Of a stretch of DNA of 18,417 nt, positions 1-7,546 are shown one piece after another. Numbering within the stretch: the stretch's first letter is position 1; each line of letters begins with the position of its first letter. Source of the stretch: Prochlorothrix sp035285005 (GTDB taxonomy: Bacteria; Cyanobacteriota; Cyanobacteriia; Prochlorotrichales; Prochlorotrichaceae); assembly GCA_035285005.1 (NCBI GenBank), contig JAYKIB010000099.1:1-18417 (forward strand), written 5' to 3'. Below the pieces are notes generated by a model, which saw nothing but the letters and a program-made list of their open reading frames with translations, searched no databases and was not told the origin of the DNA. Made by a program: the position numbers and the translations under genes.

Positions 1-158
1 GTGCGAAAGTCATTACTGGAGATCATGATGCTCTTGAACGTGGAAAGAACAATCGGCAACCTATTTTACCTCTTAAGAGTCCACTGAACGGTGCCGCGAT
101 CGGGTTTCAGTTATTTTTAATACCAAAAGTGCTACCTCACAGCCCAAGTCAACCACAA
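1..158. other. left-edge region without a confident gene
   Basis: No recognisable gene. One + strand frame (from base 3) stays open to a TAA at 171-173 inside the first family A repeat, giving about 56 codons that could be the tail of a gene starting outside the window. I recognise no family in it, and an open stretch of this length is not unusual by chance, so it is not called as a CDS. Confidence 0.4.
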
Positions 159-317
159 GGGCACCTCGATTAATTCAAATTTTCACCGAAGTGCCTACAG
201 CAGGATCAGGGTTGTGGGGAGTGCCTACAGCAGGATCAGGGTTGAGGGGGGTGCCTACAGCAGGATCAGGGTTGGGGCGCGCGGCGAAGCCGCGCGCCTC
301 AATTAATCGAGGTGCCC
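159..317 (+). repeat. family A palindromic repeat, copy 1 (expanded)
   Basis: Termini are GGGCACCTCGATTAAT at the left and its exact complement ATTAATCGAGGTGCCC at the right. Near the right end (276-298) a perfect hairpin has arms GGCGCGCGGC/GCCGCGCGCC around the loop GAA. The element is longer (159 bp) than the usual 99 bp because the middle AATCAGGG block is present three times in tandem. Orientation is called + because the hairpin lies near the right end. It sits 117 bp upstream of the GT39 gene. Confidence 0.9.
191..280 (+). repeat. three tandem 30-bp units inside family A copy 1
   Basis: Units at 191-220, 221-250 and 251-280 each begin GTGCCTACAGCAGGATCAGG. They are identical over about the first 24 bases and differ only in the short G-rich tail. 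Other family A copies carry this block once, so this is a local amplification inside one copy. Confidence 0.9.
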
Positions 318-434
318 TAATGGTGCCCACAATGCAGTCAAGCTCCACTGGATTTCAGCGCTGAGGTATGGGGGCGTAAAGTGAGTGGTTATGTCGCCTA
401 TAGTTGAGTTTGCAGTATTCAATCGACCGATTCC

Positions 435-2036
435 ATGGCCCATCTCCCCACCTCTTCCCAAGCCGTCACAACGGATCGGCACTGGTTTTGGATCCTAGCC
501 CTCGTCGCTGTGGTGTTGTGGTTCATTGGTCTAGGGGGGATGCCCCTGCGGGATTGGGATGAGGGAACCTATGCTCTGTTGGCCCGGGAGATGGTGCGAT
601 CAGGCGATTGGCTACATCTGTCGATGTTTGGACAACCCTTTTGGTTGAAGCCACCCCTCGCAATTTGGGCGATGGCCTTGGGCTATGGGGTGAGCGGAGG
701 GGAAGGCTTGGCCTCACCCTGGCTGGAGTTTTCCTTGCGCCTTCCCCTGGCGATCGTCACGGCCCTCGGCGTACCCCTCCTCTACTGCGTCGGTCGGCAA
801 CTCTTTCGCCACCCCCATCAGGCGGTTTACCCTGCTGTGGTTTACCTAACCCTATTACCAGTCGTGCGCCATGGCCGTTTGGCGATGCTAGATGGGATCG
901 TCAATACCTGGATGATCTTACTCTTTCTCTGTCTCCTCAAAGCCCGCAAACAACCCCCTTGGGCGGTGGGTATCGGTCTCTGTTTAGCGGCGATCGCCCT
1001 GACAAAGGGAATCCTAGTCTTGGCGATCGGGGCGATCGCGGGGCTGTATGTTCTTCTCAGCCACCATTGGTCCCTCTTTCGTAATCCCTACGCTTGGCTG
1101 GGCTTGCTCCTAGGGACTGTGCTCACTGGGGCATGGTATGGAGTTCAGTACCAAACCTATGGTCCTGATTTTTTAGCCGTACATTTTGGTGTTCAAGGCT
1201 TTGACCGTTTAGGACGTGCAGTGGAAGGCAATGATGGCCCGGTGTGGTACTACCTGCTGGAAATTTTGAAATATGGCTGGCCCTGGCTCGTCTTTTTTCC
1301 CGTGGGGCTCAAACAGGCAGGTCAACAGTGGCGAACTTGGGGGCTATTTGCCCTGCTGGGGTTTGGAGTCTTTTTAACTGTGGTCAGCGGGATGGGGACA
1401 AAATTGCCCTGGTATCTGTTTCCCTGTTATCCCTTTTTGGCGGTGATTGTAGGAGGGTATTTCGCGACGGGGCAGCGGCCCGGACAGGGTTATGGGTATT
1501 TTTTTGCGTTTTTGACTGTGGCAACGATCGCCGGGGGCATCTATCTCGGTGTCACTGATCCGCAGCTTCCACTACTCATCACGGCAGCGTTGGCAACGCT
1601 CACCTTTAGCACCGTGGCGCGTGTATTGTTACACCCACAGCATGAAGAATGGCAGGGCGATCGCCTTTTCATTCCGTTAGCGGTGGGACTATATCTCAGT
1701 TTAGCCAGCTTTTTCTGTTCCCAGGCGTGGGTCTGGGAGGTTAATGAGCAGTTCCCAGTGCAATCGATTGGTACCATGCTCCAAGCCCAAACTCCCCCCG
1801 ATGCCGTCATTTATATGAGTCATCCTGATAGCCGTCCCAGCTTGGAGTTTTACAGCGATCGTCCCCTGATTCCCACGGACTTGCCTACCCTGCAAGCCCA
1901 ACACCTCCACCACTACCTCCTCGTTGATACTCCCACCCGCGATGCGATCGGCCCTGCCATGGAACTGGCCACTGCCGAAGGCTTTCACCTCCTCGCACCC
2001 CAATCTACCCAGCAGGATGACCCGTCTGACCCTTAG
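435..2036 (+). CDS. membrane glycosyltransferase, GT39/ArnT-like
   Basis: A 533-residue polytopic membrane protein, likely transferring a sugar from a polyprenyl-phosphate donor to an envelope acceptor on the outer face of the cytoplasmic membrane. The N-terminus has one hydrophobic segment (about 17-36) followed by the family signature: acidic D40, D42 and E43 in RDWDEGTY, then REM (51-53), GDW (57-59) and KPPL (72-75), the layout of the first external loop in GT39/ArnT/PMT enzymes where the Asp/Glu pair is catalytic. About a dozen hydrophobic segments follow, including the KLPWYLFPCYPF region typical of this superfamily, and a soluble tail of about 90 residues. Length fits the family (500-600). 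The ATG at 435 is chosen because the hydrophobic segment follows directly; no clear ribosome-binding site is visible. The acceptor cannot be told from sequence; a protein O-mannosyltransferase or lipid-modifying role is possible. Confidence 0.85.
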   Translation: MAHLPTSSQAVTTDRHWFWILALVAVVLWFIGLGGMPLRDWDEGTYALLAREMVRSGDWLHLSMFGQPFWLKPPLAIWAMALGYGVSGGEGLASPWLEFSLRLPLAIVTALGVPLLYCVGRQLFRHPHQAVYPAVVYLTLLPVVRHGRLAMLDGIVNTWMILLFLCLLKARKQPPWAVGIGLCLAAIALTKGILVLAIGAIAGLYVLLSHHWSLFRNPYAWLGLLLGTVLTGAWYGVQYQTYGPDFLAVHFGVQGFDRLGRAVEGNDGPVWYYLLEILKYGWPWLVFFPVGLKQAGQQWRTWGLFALLGFGVFLTVVSGMGTKLPWYLFPCYPFLAVIVGGYFATGQRPGQGYGYFFAFLTVATIAGGIYLGVTDPQLPLLITAALATLTFSTVARVLLHPQHEEWQGDRLFIPLAVGLYLSLASFFCSQAWVWEVNEQFPVQSIGTMLQAQTPPDAVIYMSHPDSRPSLEFYSDRPLIPTDLPTLQAQHLHHYLLVDTPTRDAIGPAMELATAEGFHLLAPQSTQQDDPSDP

Positions 2037-2055
2037 AGAGTATGGATAAACCTAA

Positions 2056-2154
2056 GGGCACCTCGAAAAATCAAAGCTCTTGCCCAGTGGCCCACGTAAG
2101 AATCAGGGTTGTGGCCTGCGGCGAAGCCGCAGGCCATCATTAATCGAGGTGCCC
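2056..2154 (+). repeat. family A repeat, copy 2
   Basis: A 99-bp copy starting 20 bp after the GT39 stop codon. The left end is GGGCACCTCG and the right end ATTAATCGAGGTGCCC. The hairpin arms GGCCTGCGGC/GCCGCAGGCC surround a GAA loop at about 2113-2135. It lies between convergent genes, where it could end or stabilise transcripts from both sides; no T-tract follows the hairpin, so termination is only an inference. Confidence 0.9.
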
Positions 2155-2183
2155 CTAAGAAAATCTTCCCTTAGGGTGTACCC

Positions 2184-2210
2184 GGCTGCCGGTGGGGTAC
2201 CGGCGCAGCC
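2184..2210. terminator. GC-rich hairpin between convergent genes
   Basis: GGCTGCCGGT pairs with ACCGGCGCAGCC, with a 2-nt bulge and a 5-nt loop. It sits between the converging GT39 and solute-binding-protein genes, 57 bp from the latter's stop. There is no U-run on either side, so this is a possible 3'-end structure rather than a classical intrinsic terminator. Confidence 0.3.
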
Positions 2211-2266
2211 TCGCCTGAGTGTTAGCCCCGATCGACGCGCTACCTAGGCAGGGATGGGAATCACCA

Positions 2267-3607
2267 TTAGGGTTCCTGGGGCCAACTGGATTCGATCGCC
2301 TCCAGCACCGTATCCCGATCGGTGCCGCTGACATAATCCACCATTCCCGACCAGAAGGTGCCCGTGCCCACCTCTCCCGGCATTAGATCTGAGCCATCAA
2401 AACGAATCACCTCCGCATCTTGGAGCAAAGCTGCTTGTTGACGGGTAAGGGTGTCCGCGTAAAGGCTTAAGTCAACCTGGCGATGGGGAGAGAGATAGCC
2501 CCCAAAACTCACCCACATCTCGTGGGGTTGCACCGTGGTGAAAAACTCCGCCAAAGCGCGGGATTCCGGTGTATCTTGCAGCACCCCCAGGGCAATGCCT
2601 CCCACCAGTAACGGCGTGCCCTGGGCCTCATCAATGGGTGGTAGGGGGAAAAAGGCCACGTCTTCTTCTAAATTCAAGTCCTCGGGGAAGAAAGATCGGA
2701 CAAAACTAGCCTGCCGGTGCAAATAACAGCCGGGAGGGTCTGTAAAAAGCGGATTAATCGAGTCCTGGAAGGAGGTGCTGATCACCCCCACATTGCCCCC
2801 CAGCACCAACTGGGGGTTGAGCACAATCTCCCCAAATCGATCGAAGGCCCGCGCCACCTGGGGATCCGTGAAGGGGATCTCATGGTTGACCCATTGGTCA
2901 TAGCTCTCAGGGCCAGCCGTGCGCAACATAATGTCCTCAATCCAGTCCGTTGCGGGCCAGCCGGAGGCATCGCCCCCCTCAATGCCCACACACCAGGGCA
3001 CCCCCCCATCGGCCACAATCCGATCGCCCAGGGCCATCATCTCCGCCCAGGTTTCCGGCACCGTATACCCCCGGGCCGCAAACTGCTGGGGACTGTACCA
3101 CACTAAACTTTTGACATTGGCCCGCATCCACAGCCCGTAGGGTTGGCCCTCAATGCTGCCCAACTCTAGCCACTGTTCCCCGAAGGCTTCCGCCAGGGTT
3201 GCGGTCGGCAGGACCTGTTCCAAGCTAATTAAATGACCCGACTCCACTAAACCGCGCATGAGTCCGGGCTGAGGAAAAATGGCCAGTTGGGGGAGGTCAC
3301 CGGCCTGGAGCCGCAGGGGAAGAATCGTCGCGAATGCCTCCGTCCCTTCGTAATTGACTTCAATTCCCGTTTTTTCCTCAAAGGCCGCAAAGACTGCCTC
3401 CAGTTGCTCGGCTCCTTCGCCCGTCAGTGAACCGAGGACCGTCACTTGGGGCCGATCGGGGTTGGTGGCCCGATCGGGGTTGGATCCACCGCAGGCGGAG
3501 AGGAGGACCAGGCTAGCCAGCCCGAGACCCAGGCTGGGCCAAAGGCGGGGTGAGCGAGGGCGGCGGGAGCGGATCGATCGGCTGAGGCAAGGTGGAACTG
3601 TGATCAT
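2267..3607 (-). CDS. sugar ABC transporter substrate-binding lipoprotein (AglE/GgtB-like)
   Basis: A 446-residue periplasmic binding lipoprotein that would capture a sugar and deliver it to an ABC permease. The N-terminus is Arg-rich, then hydrophobic (about 24-36), ending in the lipobox LSAC with Cys39 as lipidation site. The mature part opens with VTVLGSLTGEGAEQLEAVF and continues with EKTGIEVNY and FPQPGL, resembling binding proteins of alpha-glucoside (AglE) and cyanobacterial glucosylglycerol/sucrose/trehalose (GgtB) uptake systems. Length is normal for family 1 solute-binding proteins. No permease or ATPase gene lies within the window on either side, so its partners must be encoded elsewhere. 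The ATG at 3605-3607 is chosen because it gives a standard lipoprotein signal; no strong ribosome-binding site precedes it. The ligand is inferred from family resemblance only. Confidence 0.85.
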   Translation of the reverse strand: MITVPPCLSRSIRSRRPRSPRLWPSLGLGLASLVLLSACGGSNPDRATNPDRPQVTVLGSLTGEGAEQLEAVFAAFEEKTGIEVNYEGTEAFATILPLRLQAGDLPQLAIFPQPGLMRGLVESGHLISLEQVLPTATLAEAFGEQWLELGSIEGQPYGLWMRANVKSLVWYSPQQFAARGYTVPETWAEMMALGDRIVADGGVPWCVGIEGGDASGWPATDWIEDIMLRTAGPESYDQWVNHEIPFTDPQVARAFDRFGEIVLNPQLVLGGNVGVISTSFQDSINPLFTDPPGCYLHRQASFVRSFFPEDLNLEEDVAFFPLPPIDEAQGTPLLVGGIALGVLQDTPESRALAEFFTTVQPHEMWVSFGGYLSPHRQVDLSLYADTLTRQQAALLQDAEVIRFDGSDLMPGEVGTGTFWSGMVDYVSGTDRDTVLEAIESSWPQEP

Positions 3608-3637
3608 TACTGGGAAATAAAATACAGGGAATTGAGA

Positions 3638-3689
3638 GGATGTGTGGAAACTGCGGCTAAGGGCCGTAGGCCCTTACTGAATCCCCCCC
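3638..3689 (+). repeat. family B repeat, truncated copy 1
   Basis: Begins GGATGTGTGGAAACTGCGGC and carries the inner hairpin AAGGGCC-GTA-GGCCCTT followed by a GAATCCCCC-like block, matching the left third of the complete copy at 6957-7098. The right-hand part and the right terminal inverted repeat are missing. Confidence 0.75.
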
Positions 3690-3699
3690 GACGAAACTC

Positions 3700-3744
3700 G
3701 GGACCAGAAGCTTGGGAACTAGAAGCTTGGGAGCCAGAAGGCTA
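3700..3744 (+). repeat. three 15-bp tandem units
   Basis: Units 3700-3714, 3715-3729 and 3730-3744 read GGGACCAGAAGCTTG, GGAACTAGAAGCTTG and GGAGCCAGAAGGCTA. They directly follow the truncated family B repeat and lie upstream of both divergent genes. Confidence 0.75.
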
Positions 3745-3936
3745 GGCACCTCCACAAGTCCCAGCCTGGGGACCGTGGCCCAGGTCAGAACCGGGGTCAT
3801 GGGAGATTCTGTTCCCAGATGGGTTCTAAGCAACTTGGCGGCTGCCATACTGGGGATTAATAATAGGACAACGGGGGGCGGCTAAGCTGCTCCCAAACCT
3901 GAGTGTTCGACGTCACTGCACCCCCCCAACCCTGAC

Positions 3937-5268
3937 ATGTACCCACTGCTATCTCGCCTGATCCCACTGACCCTGCCCAGAGTTAAGGCCCCGATCGCTC
4001 CACTCCAAAACCGCAGATCCGGGGAGGCGAATCCTGGGATTGCCCGGTGCCTGAAGCGAGGGGTATGGGGGGCGATCGGGGTACTGCTGAGTTGGTGCCT
4101 GGGCCTCTCGCCCGTGCTAGCCGCAACCCCCACGGGTGGAACGGGAACGGCGGTAAACTGGTTGCCCCTGGACTCCGGGGACAACTCCGAGGTCACGGTT
4201 CCGGGCTTTGCCCAGGTGCTGGGGCCCCAGGACTGGCACTTTCCCGAGGATTTTGGCCCCCATCCCCAGTACCAAACCGAATGGTGGTACTACACCGGGA
4301 ATCTGGAGACCCCGGAGCACCGGCCCTTTGGCTTTCAACTCACCTTTTTCCGGCAATCCCTCGCACCGGAGTCTCCCCACCGCCCGGACACGTCTCCCTG
4401 GCGAACCCCTCAGCTTTACTCGGCCCACTTCACGGTCAGTGATATTGCTGACGATCGGTTTTATCAGTTCGAGCGCTTCAGTCGTAGTGCGGTGGGACTT
4501 GCGGGTTCCCAGGGTGATCCCTACGGCGTTTGGCTGCAAGATTGGTCTGTGAGGACCCAAGGGCAACAGGTCTATCTGCAGGGGAGGGCGCAAACTGTGG
4601 CACTTAATTTAGTGCTCAGTCCCACGCCGCCGGTGCTTCAAGGCCATCAGGGTTTTAGTCCCAAGGGACCCGAACCGGGTAATGCCTCCTATTACTACTC
4701 TCAAGTGCAGCAACCCACCCACGGTGAAGTCATCATTGCGGGTCAGCGTTACCCGGTTCAAGGCTTAACCTGGATGGATCACGAGTATTCTACGAGTTCA
4801 CTCAGTCCAGGGACGGTGGGCTGGGACTGGTTTGCTCTGCAGGGAGACGATGGTTCAGCGACTATGCTCTATAATCTACGCCGTGAAGATGGAACTCCGG
4901 AGCCACGATCGGCGGGTACTTTTGTGTCCTGTGCCCGTCAGCATGCGCCCTGCGCCAGCCGGCAAGCGAATCAGCAAACCCAGCTCCAACCGACTGATTG
5001 GCAGTTGCGGGTTTTGGAGACTTGGACCAGCCCCCAAAGCCATACCCAGTATCCGACCCGTTGGCACCTCCGCATCCCTCGCCTCAGCCTGGACCTGGAC
5101 ATTGCTGCTCAGATGGAAAATCAGGAGCTTGTCACCGCAGCAGCAACCTATTGGGAAGGGGCGGTTCGCTATGAGGGAACCCAGGGCGATCGTCCGGTGA
5201 AGGGACAGGGCTATGTGGAAATGACGGGGTATGCCACTCGCCTCGATCGTCTTTTAGGCAGTCCCTAG
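3937..5268 (+). CDS. secreted lipocalin-domain protein, AttH/CrtC-like
   Basis: A 443-residue exported protein of the AttH/CrtC lipocalin-like family, which includes carotenoid 1,2-hydratase. Diagnostic motifs are QTEWWYYTGNL (113-123), the FSPKGPEPGNASYYYS segment (240-255), WMDHEYSTSSL (279-289) and GWDWFALQGDDG (295-306), in the usual order of the two beta-barrel halves. A basic stretch (35-42), a hydrophobic core (43-61) and VLA-ATP make a plausible signal peptide cleaved near residue 62, although about 35 residues precede it, so a non-ATG start further in cannot be excluded. Family members are often annotated as predicted secreted hydrolase or carotenoid 1,2-hydratase; activity on carotenoids is not shown for most cyanobacterial homologues, and an extracytoplasmic lipid- or isoprenoid-binding role is equally possible. 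The last 15 bp overlap the end of the convergent panC-cmk gene. Confidence 0.8.
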   Translation: MYPLLSRLIPLTLPRVKAPIAPLQNRRSGEANPGIARCLKRGVWGAIGVLLSWCLGLSPVLAATPTGGTGTAVNWLPLDSGDNSEVTVPGFAQVLGPQDWHFPEDFGPHPQYQTEWWYYTGNLETPEHRPFGFQLTFFRQSLAPESPHRPDTSPWRTPQLYSAHFTVSDIADDRFYQFERFSRSAVGLAGSQGDPYGVWLQDWSVRTQGQQVYLQGRAQTVALNLVLSPTPPVLQGHQGFSPKGPEPGNASYYYSQVQQPTHGEVIIAGQRYPVQGLTWMDHEYSTSSLSPGTVGWDWFALQGDDGSATMLYNLRREDGTPEPRSAGTFVSCARQHAPCASRQANQQTQLQPTDWQLRVLETWTSPQSHTQYPTRWHLRIPRLSLDLDIAAQMENQELVTAAATYWEGAVRYEGTQGDRPVKGQGYVEMTGYATRLDRLLGSP

Positions 5269-6903
5269 TCGATCGCGATATAACTCCACAATCCTGTCCG
5301 TCACTGCCTCAATGGAGAGGCCATCGGTGAGCAACTCCACCGCATCGGCGGCCTTCACCAGGGGAGAAACCCGGCGCGAACTATCCTGTCGATCGCGATC
5401 GGCAATTTCCGCCTCCAACTGCGCCAAACTGGGTGGTGTTTGGCCTTGGTTCTCCATATCCCGCTGTCGTCGTCTGGCCCGCTCCGCATTGGAAGCCGTC
5501 AAAAAGATCTTCACCTCCGCATCGGGGAACACCGTCGTTCCGATGTCCCGTCCTTCCGCCACAAGACCCCCCTGCTGGCCGTACTGTTGTTGTTGGCGCA
5601 CCAGGGCCGATCGAACGGCGGGTTGGGCCGCAATGCGGGAAACCTGGGCCGTAACCTCGGGGGTACGGATAGCAGCGGTGATTTCCTGGCGCTGGTGGGC
5701 TGAGGGGGCCTTGGGATCCGGCCAACGGACCCAGACCCGCACCGGGGGCAGATCCTGGGGATGGGCAGGATCGGGGGTGCCCGGTTGGAGTTGGACTTGG
5801 CTGTGGGCTAGCAGTTCGGCGATCGCTGGTTCATCCTCTAAGTCTAAGCCCGACGCCAGCACCAGCCAGGTGACGGCCCGGTACATGGCTCCCGTATCCA
5901 AATACAACAGCCCCAAGGCCGCCGCCACACGCCGCGTTACGGTGGACTTGCCCGCTCCCGCCGGACCATCCAGGGCCACGATCGGCTTCCGGTTAATGAG
6001 GACCCTATTATCCAGGAGGCGTGCCTTCCCCACCTGAACCGCTAGGGCTAGTAAGCCCTTATTTTCGATCGTTTCCAGGGGCTGGAGGCTATCGGGGTCC
6101 ACTAGCTCGATGTAGTCCGGTTTAACGCTGGTTTCTGCGGCTAAGATCTGGCTGACGGTTTCTAGGAGCGGTGCGGTGCGGCGTTCTCCCTGCTGAAACT
6201 GGGTTTGGGCGGCCTGGAGACTGCGGTGGAGCACCGTGGCCGTTTGTCGTTCCGTGGGGGTGAGGTAGCGGTTGCGGGAACTGAGGGCAAGGCCGGAGGG
6301 TTCCCGGACAATGGGACAGCCGATAATTTGGCTGGGCAGATTGAGATTCTGGGCAAGAGTCCGCAAAATTGCCAGTTGCTGGGCATCTTTCTGGCCGAAA
6401 TAAGCCCGATCGGGCTGGGTTAGGCTTAAGAGCTTGGTGACAACCGTGGTTACGCCCTGGAAATGGGTAGGACGCGATCGACCACAGAGCGCTTCAGTCA
6501 TGGCCGGGGGGGGAATCACCTGGGTCAGTCGATCGCTCAGACCTGGCCCCACCTGGGCTAAGCCATAGAATTCCTCGGCACTGGGGGCGAAGACCACATC
6601 AACGCCCATGGTTTCGCACTGCTCTAAATCAGCCTCTAGGTTACGAGGATAGGAACTGAGGTCTTCTTGGGGTGAAAATTGAAGTGGATTAACAAAGATA
6701 CTGACAATTACATGGTCATTTTCCCGCCTAGCTCGCTCGATCAAGCTCAGATGTCCCCGGTGCAGTGCGCCCATGGTGGGGACTAGGCCCAGGGTCAGCG
6801 GACTGGGGGGCGGGGTCGATCCCTCGGCGAACGGGGTGGACTGACCCCAACGAACCAGTTCCAAATAACGGCGTAGGGCAACAACGGTTTTGAGACAACG
6901 CAT
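5254..6903 (-). CDS. panC/cmk: bifunctional pantothenate synthetase / cytidylate kinase
   Basis: A 549-residue cytoplasmic fusion enzyme. The PanC half (about 1-300) joins pantoate and beta-alanine using ATP to make pantothenate for coenzyme A; the Cmk half (about 305-549) phosphorylates CMP and dCMP. PanC motifs are VPTMGALHRGH (41-51), FVNPLQF (70-76), FGQKDAQQ (169-176) and SSRNRYL (208-214). Cmk motifs are the P-loop GPAGAGKST (313-321), YLDTGAMYRAV (334-344) and later AEGRDIGTTVFP. The same fusion is standard in cyanobacteria. The frame is open upstream to an ATG at 7168-7170, but those 89 extra codons translate family B and A repeats and lack homology to PanC, so MRCLKTVV at 6903 is chosen; AAGGA lies 13 nt upstream. 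It converges with the AttH-like gene and overlaps its end by 15 bp. Confidence 0.95.
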   Translation of the reverse strand: MRCLKTVVALRRYLELVRWGQSTPFAEGSTPPPSPLTLGLVPTMGALHRGHLSLIERARRENDHVIVSIFVNPLQFSPQEDLSSYPRNLEADLEQCETMGVDVVFAPSAEEFYGLAQVGPGLSDRLTQVIPPPAMTEALCGRSRPTHFQGVTTVVTKLLSLTQPDRAYFGQKDAQQLAILRTLAQNLNLPSQIIGCPIVREPSGLALSSRNRYLTPTERQTATVLHRSLQAAQTQFQQGERRTAPLLETVSQILAAETSVKPDYIELVDPDSLQPLETIENKGLLALAVQVGKARLLDNRVLINRKPIVALDGPAGAGKSTVTRRVAAALGLLYLDTGAMYRAVTWLVLASGLDLEDEPAIAELLAHSQVQLQPGTPDPAHPQDLPPVRVWVRWPDPKAPSAHQRQEITAAIRTPEVTAQVSRIAAQPAVRSALVRQQQQYGQQGGLVAEGRDIGTTVFPDAEVKIFLTASNAERARRRQRDMENQGQTPPSLAQLEAEIADRDRQDSSRRVSPLVKAADAVELLTDGLSIEAVTDRIVELYRDRLGTA

Positions 6904-6956
6904 GGCGAGGGGGGGATCCTTGGCTCCAGAGGTGAAAATGACCTCACCTATCTTAG

Positions 6957-7098
6957 GGGATGTTTGGAAACTTCGGCTAAGGGCCGTAGGCCCTGGCCGA
7001 ATCCCCCTCAGTCCCCCTTTTGAAGGGAGAAAAAGAGGCCGTTCCCCTTGCAAAGGGAGGGTTAGGAGGGGGAATCCTCTTAGGTTTCCAAACATCCC
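6957..7098 (+). repeat. family B repeat, complete copy 2
   Basis: A 142-bp element with terminal inverted repeats GGGATGTTTGGAAAC (6957-6971) and GTTTCCAAACATCCC (7084-7098), a perfect 15-bp match. Inside the left end is a nested hairpin, TTCGGC/GCCGAA (6972-6977 with 6996-7001) and AGGGCC/GGCCCT. It is followed by CCCCCTCAGTCCCCCTTTTG and a partly complementary G-rich half. It lies 54 bp upstream of the panC-cmk start and may be in its leader. No coding capacity. Confidence 0.9.
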
Positions 7099-7130
7099 TT
7101 GTAAAGGGGGGTTAGGGGAGATTCTCTTAG
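7099..7130 (+). repeat. family B right-end fragment
   Basis: TTGTAAAGGGGGGTTAGGGG followed by AGATTCTCTTAG repeats the right half of a family B unit (compare 11064-11095), but the right terminal inverted repeat is absent. The fragment stops exactly where the family A copy begins. Confidence 0.7.
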
Positions 7131-7231
7131 GAGCACCTCGAAAAATCCAAGTTTTCGTCCTCTGACCCACGCAGGAATCAGGGTTTGGGTTGGACGGCGA
7201 AGCCGCCCAACCCCATGGATCGAGGCATCCC
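7131..7231 (+). repeat. family A repeat, copy 3
   Basis: Starts GAGCACCTCGAAAAATCC, contains CCCACGCAGGAATCAGGG, and has the hairpin GGGTTGGACGGC-GAA-GCCGCCCAACCC with one unpaired base. It ends ATCGAGGCATCCC. The A for G and CA for TG changes in the termini mark it as slightly decayed. It abuts the family B fragment directly. Confidence 0.85.
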
Positions 7232-7546
7232 TATCCTCCTAGGGGATTTCGAGGAGATTTGGGGGGGCTTGCTGGAGGGTTTGGGAAGAGTCCCACGGGT
7301 GCGCTCCCGGGAGGTGTAACCCGGAACGGATACGTTAAGGAATGGCAACGGTTCAGTTTGTTGAGACTGGGTGAGGCGGGGGAGCCGTCACGCCTGGGGG
7401 GACTCCCGTTCCCAACGGGTCTGAGCATCTGGACGATCGTAACTTGGCGATCGCCGTCTGGCTCCCGTCTGGCTCCCGTCCGAATCCCGTCCGAATCCCG
7501 CCCACCCCCTAGCCAGAGGTTCAGCCTGTGGAGGACAATTGGGAGA
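7232..7546. other. spacer without a gene, with short repeats
   Basis: No convincing ORF. It contains the perfect hairpin CCCGTT-CCC-AACGGG (7405-7419), four 11-bp tandem units (7456-7499) and a 20-mer (7361-7380) that recurs with two mismatches at 7836-7855. A HIP1 octamer is at about 7448-7455. It separates divergent panC-cmk and putA. Confidence 0.6.
7456..7499 (+). repeat. four 11-bp tandem units
   Basis: Two exact copies of GTCTGGCTCCC (7456-7466, 7467-7477) are followed by two exact copies of GTCCGAATCCC (7478-7488, 7489-7499). The period is close to one helical turn. Confidence 0.85.

Larger units (their letters stand above)
3608..3936. other. divergent spacer between two exported-protein genes
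   Basis: Both flanking genes are transcribed away from this 329-bp spacer, so it must hold their promoters unless transcription reads in from repeats. It contains a truncated family B repeat, a 15-bp tandem repeat and an AT-rich TAATAATA at 3858-3865 that could be a -10 element for the rightward gene. No convincing -35 is seen. Confidence 0.5.

Noticed and set aside
3..173. Open frame at the left edge, possible 3' end of a gene
   Set aside because: About 56 codons without a stop, no recognisable family, and the last codons come from the repeat. Possible but not supportable.
191..280. Three 30-bp units resembling a minimal CRISPR array
   Set aside because: The units are contiguous with no unique spacers, they lie within a family A repeat, and no cas genes are present.
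2052..2159. CTAAG on both sides of family A copy 2 as a target-site duplication
   Set aside because: No matching duplication is seen at the other clean copies (159, 11148, 17264), so one 5-bp match may be chance.
3657..3848. Minus-strand ORF with repeated KLLVP units
   Set aside because: The protein repeat is just the translation of the 15-bp tandem DNA repeat; no ribosome-binding site or homology.
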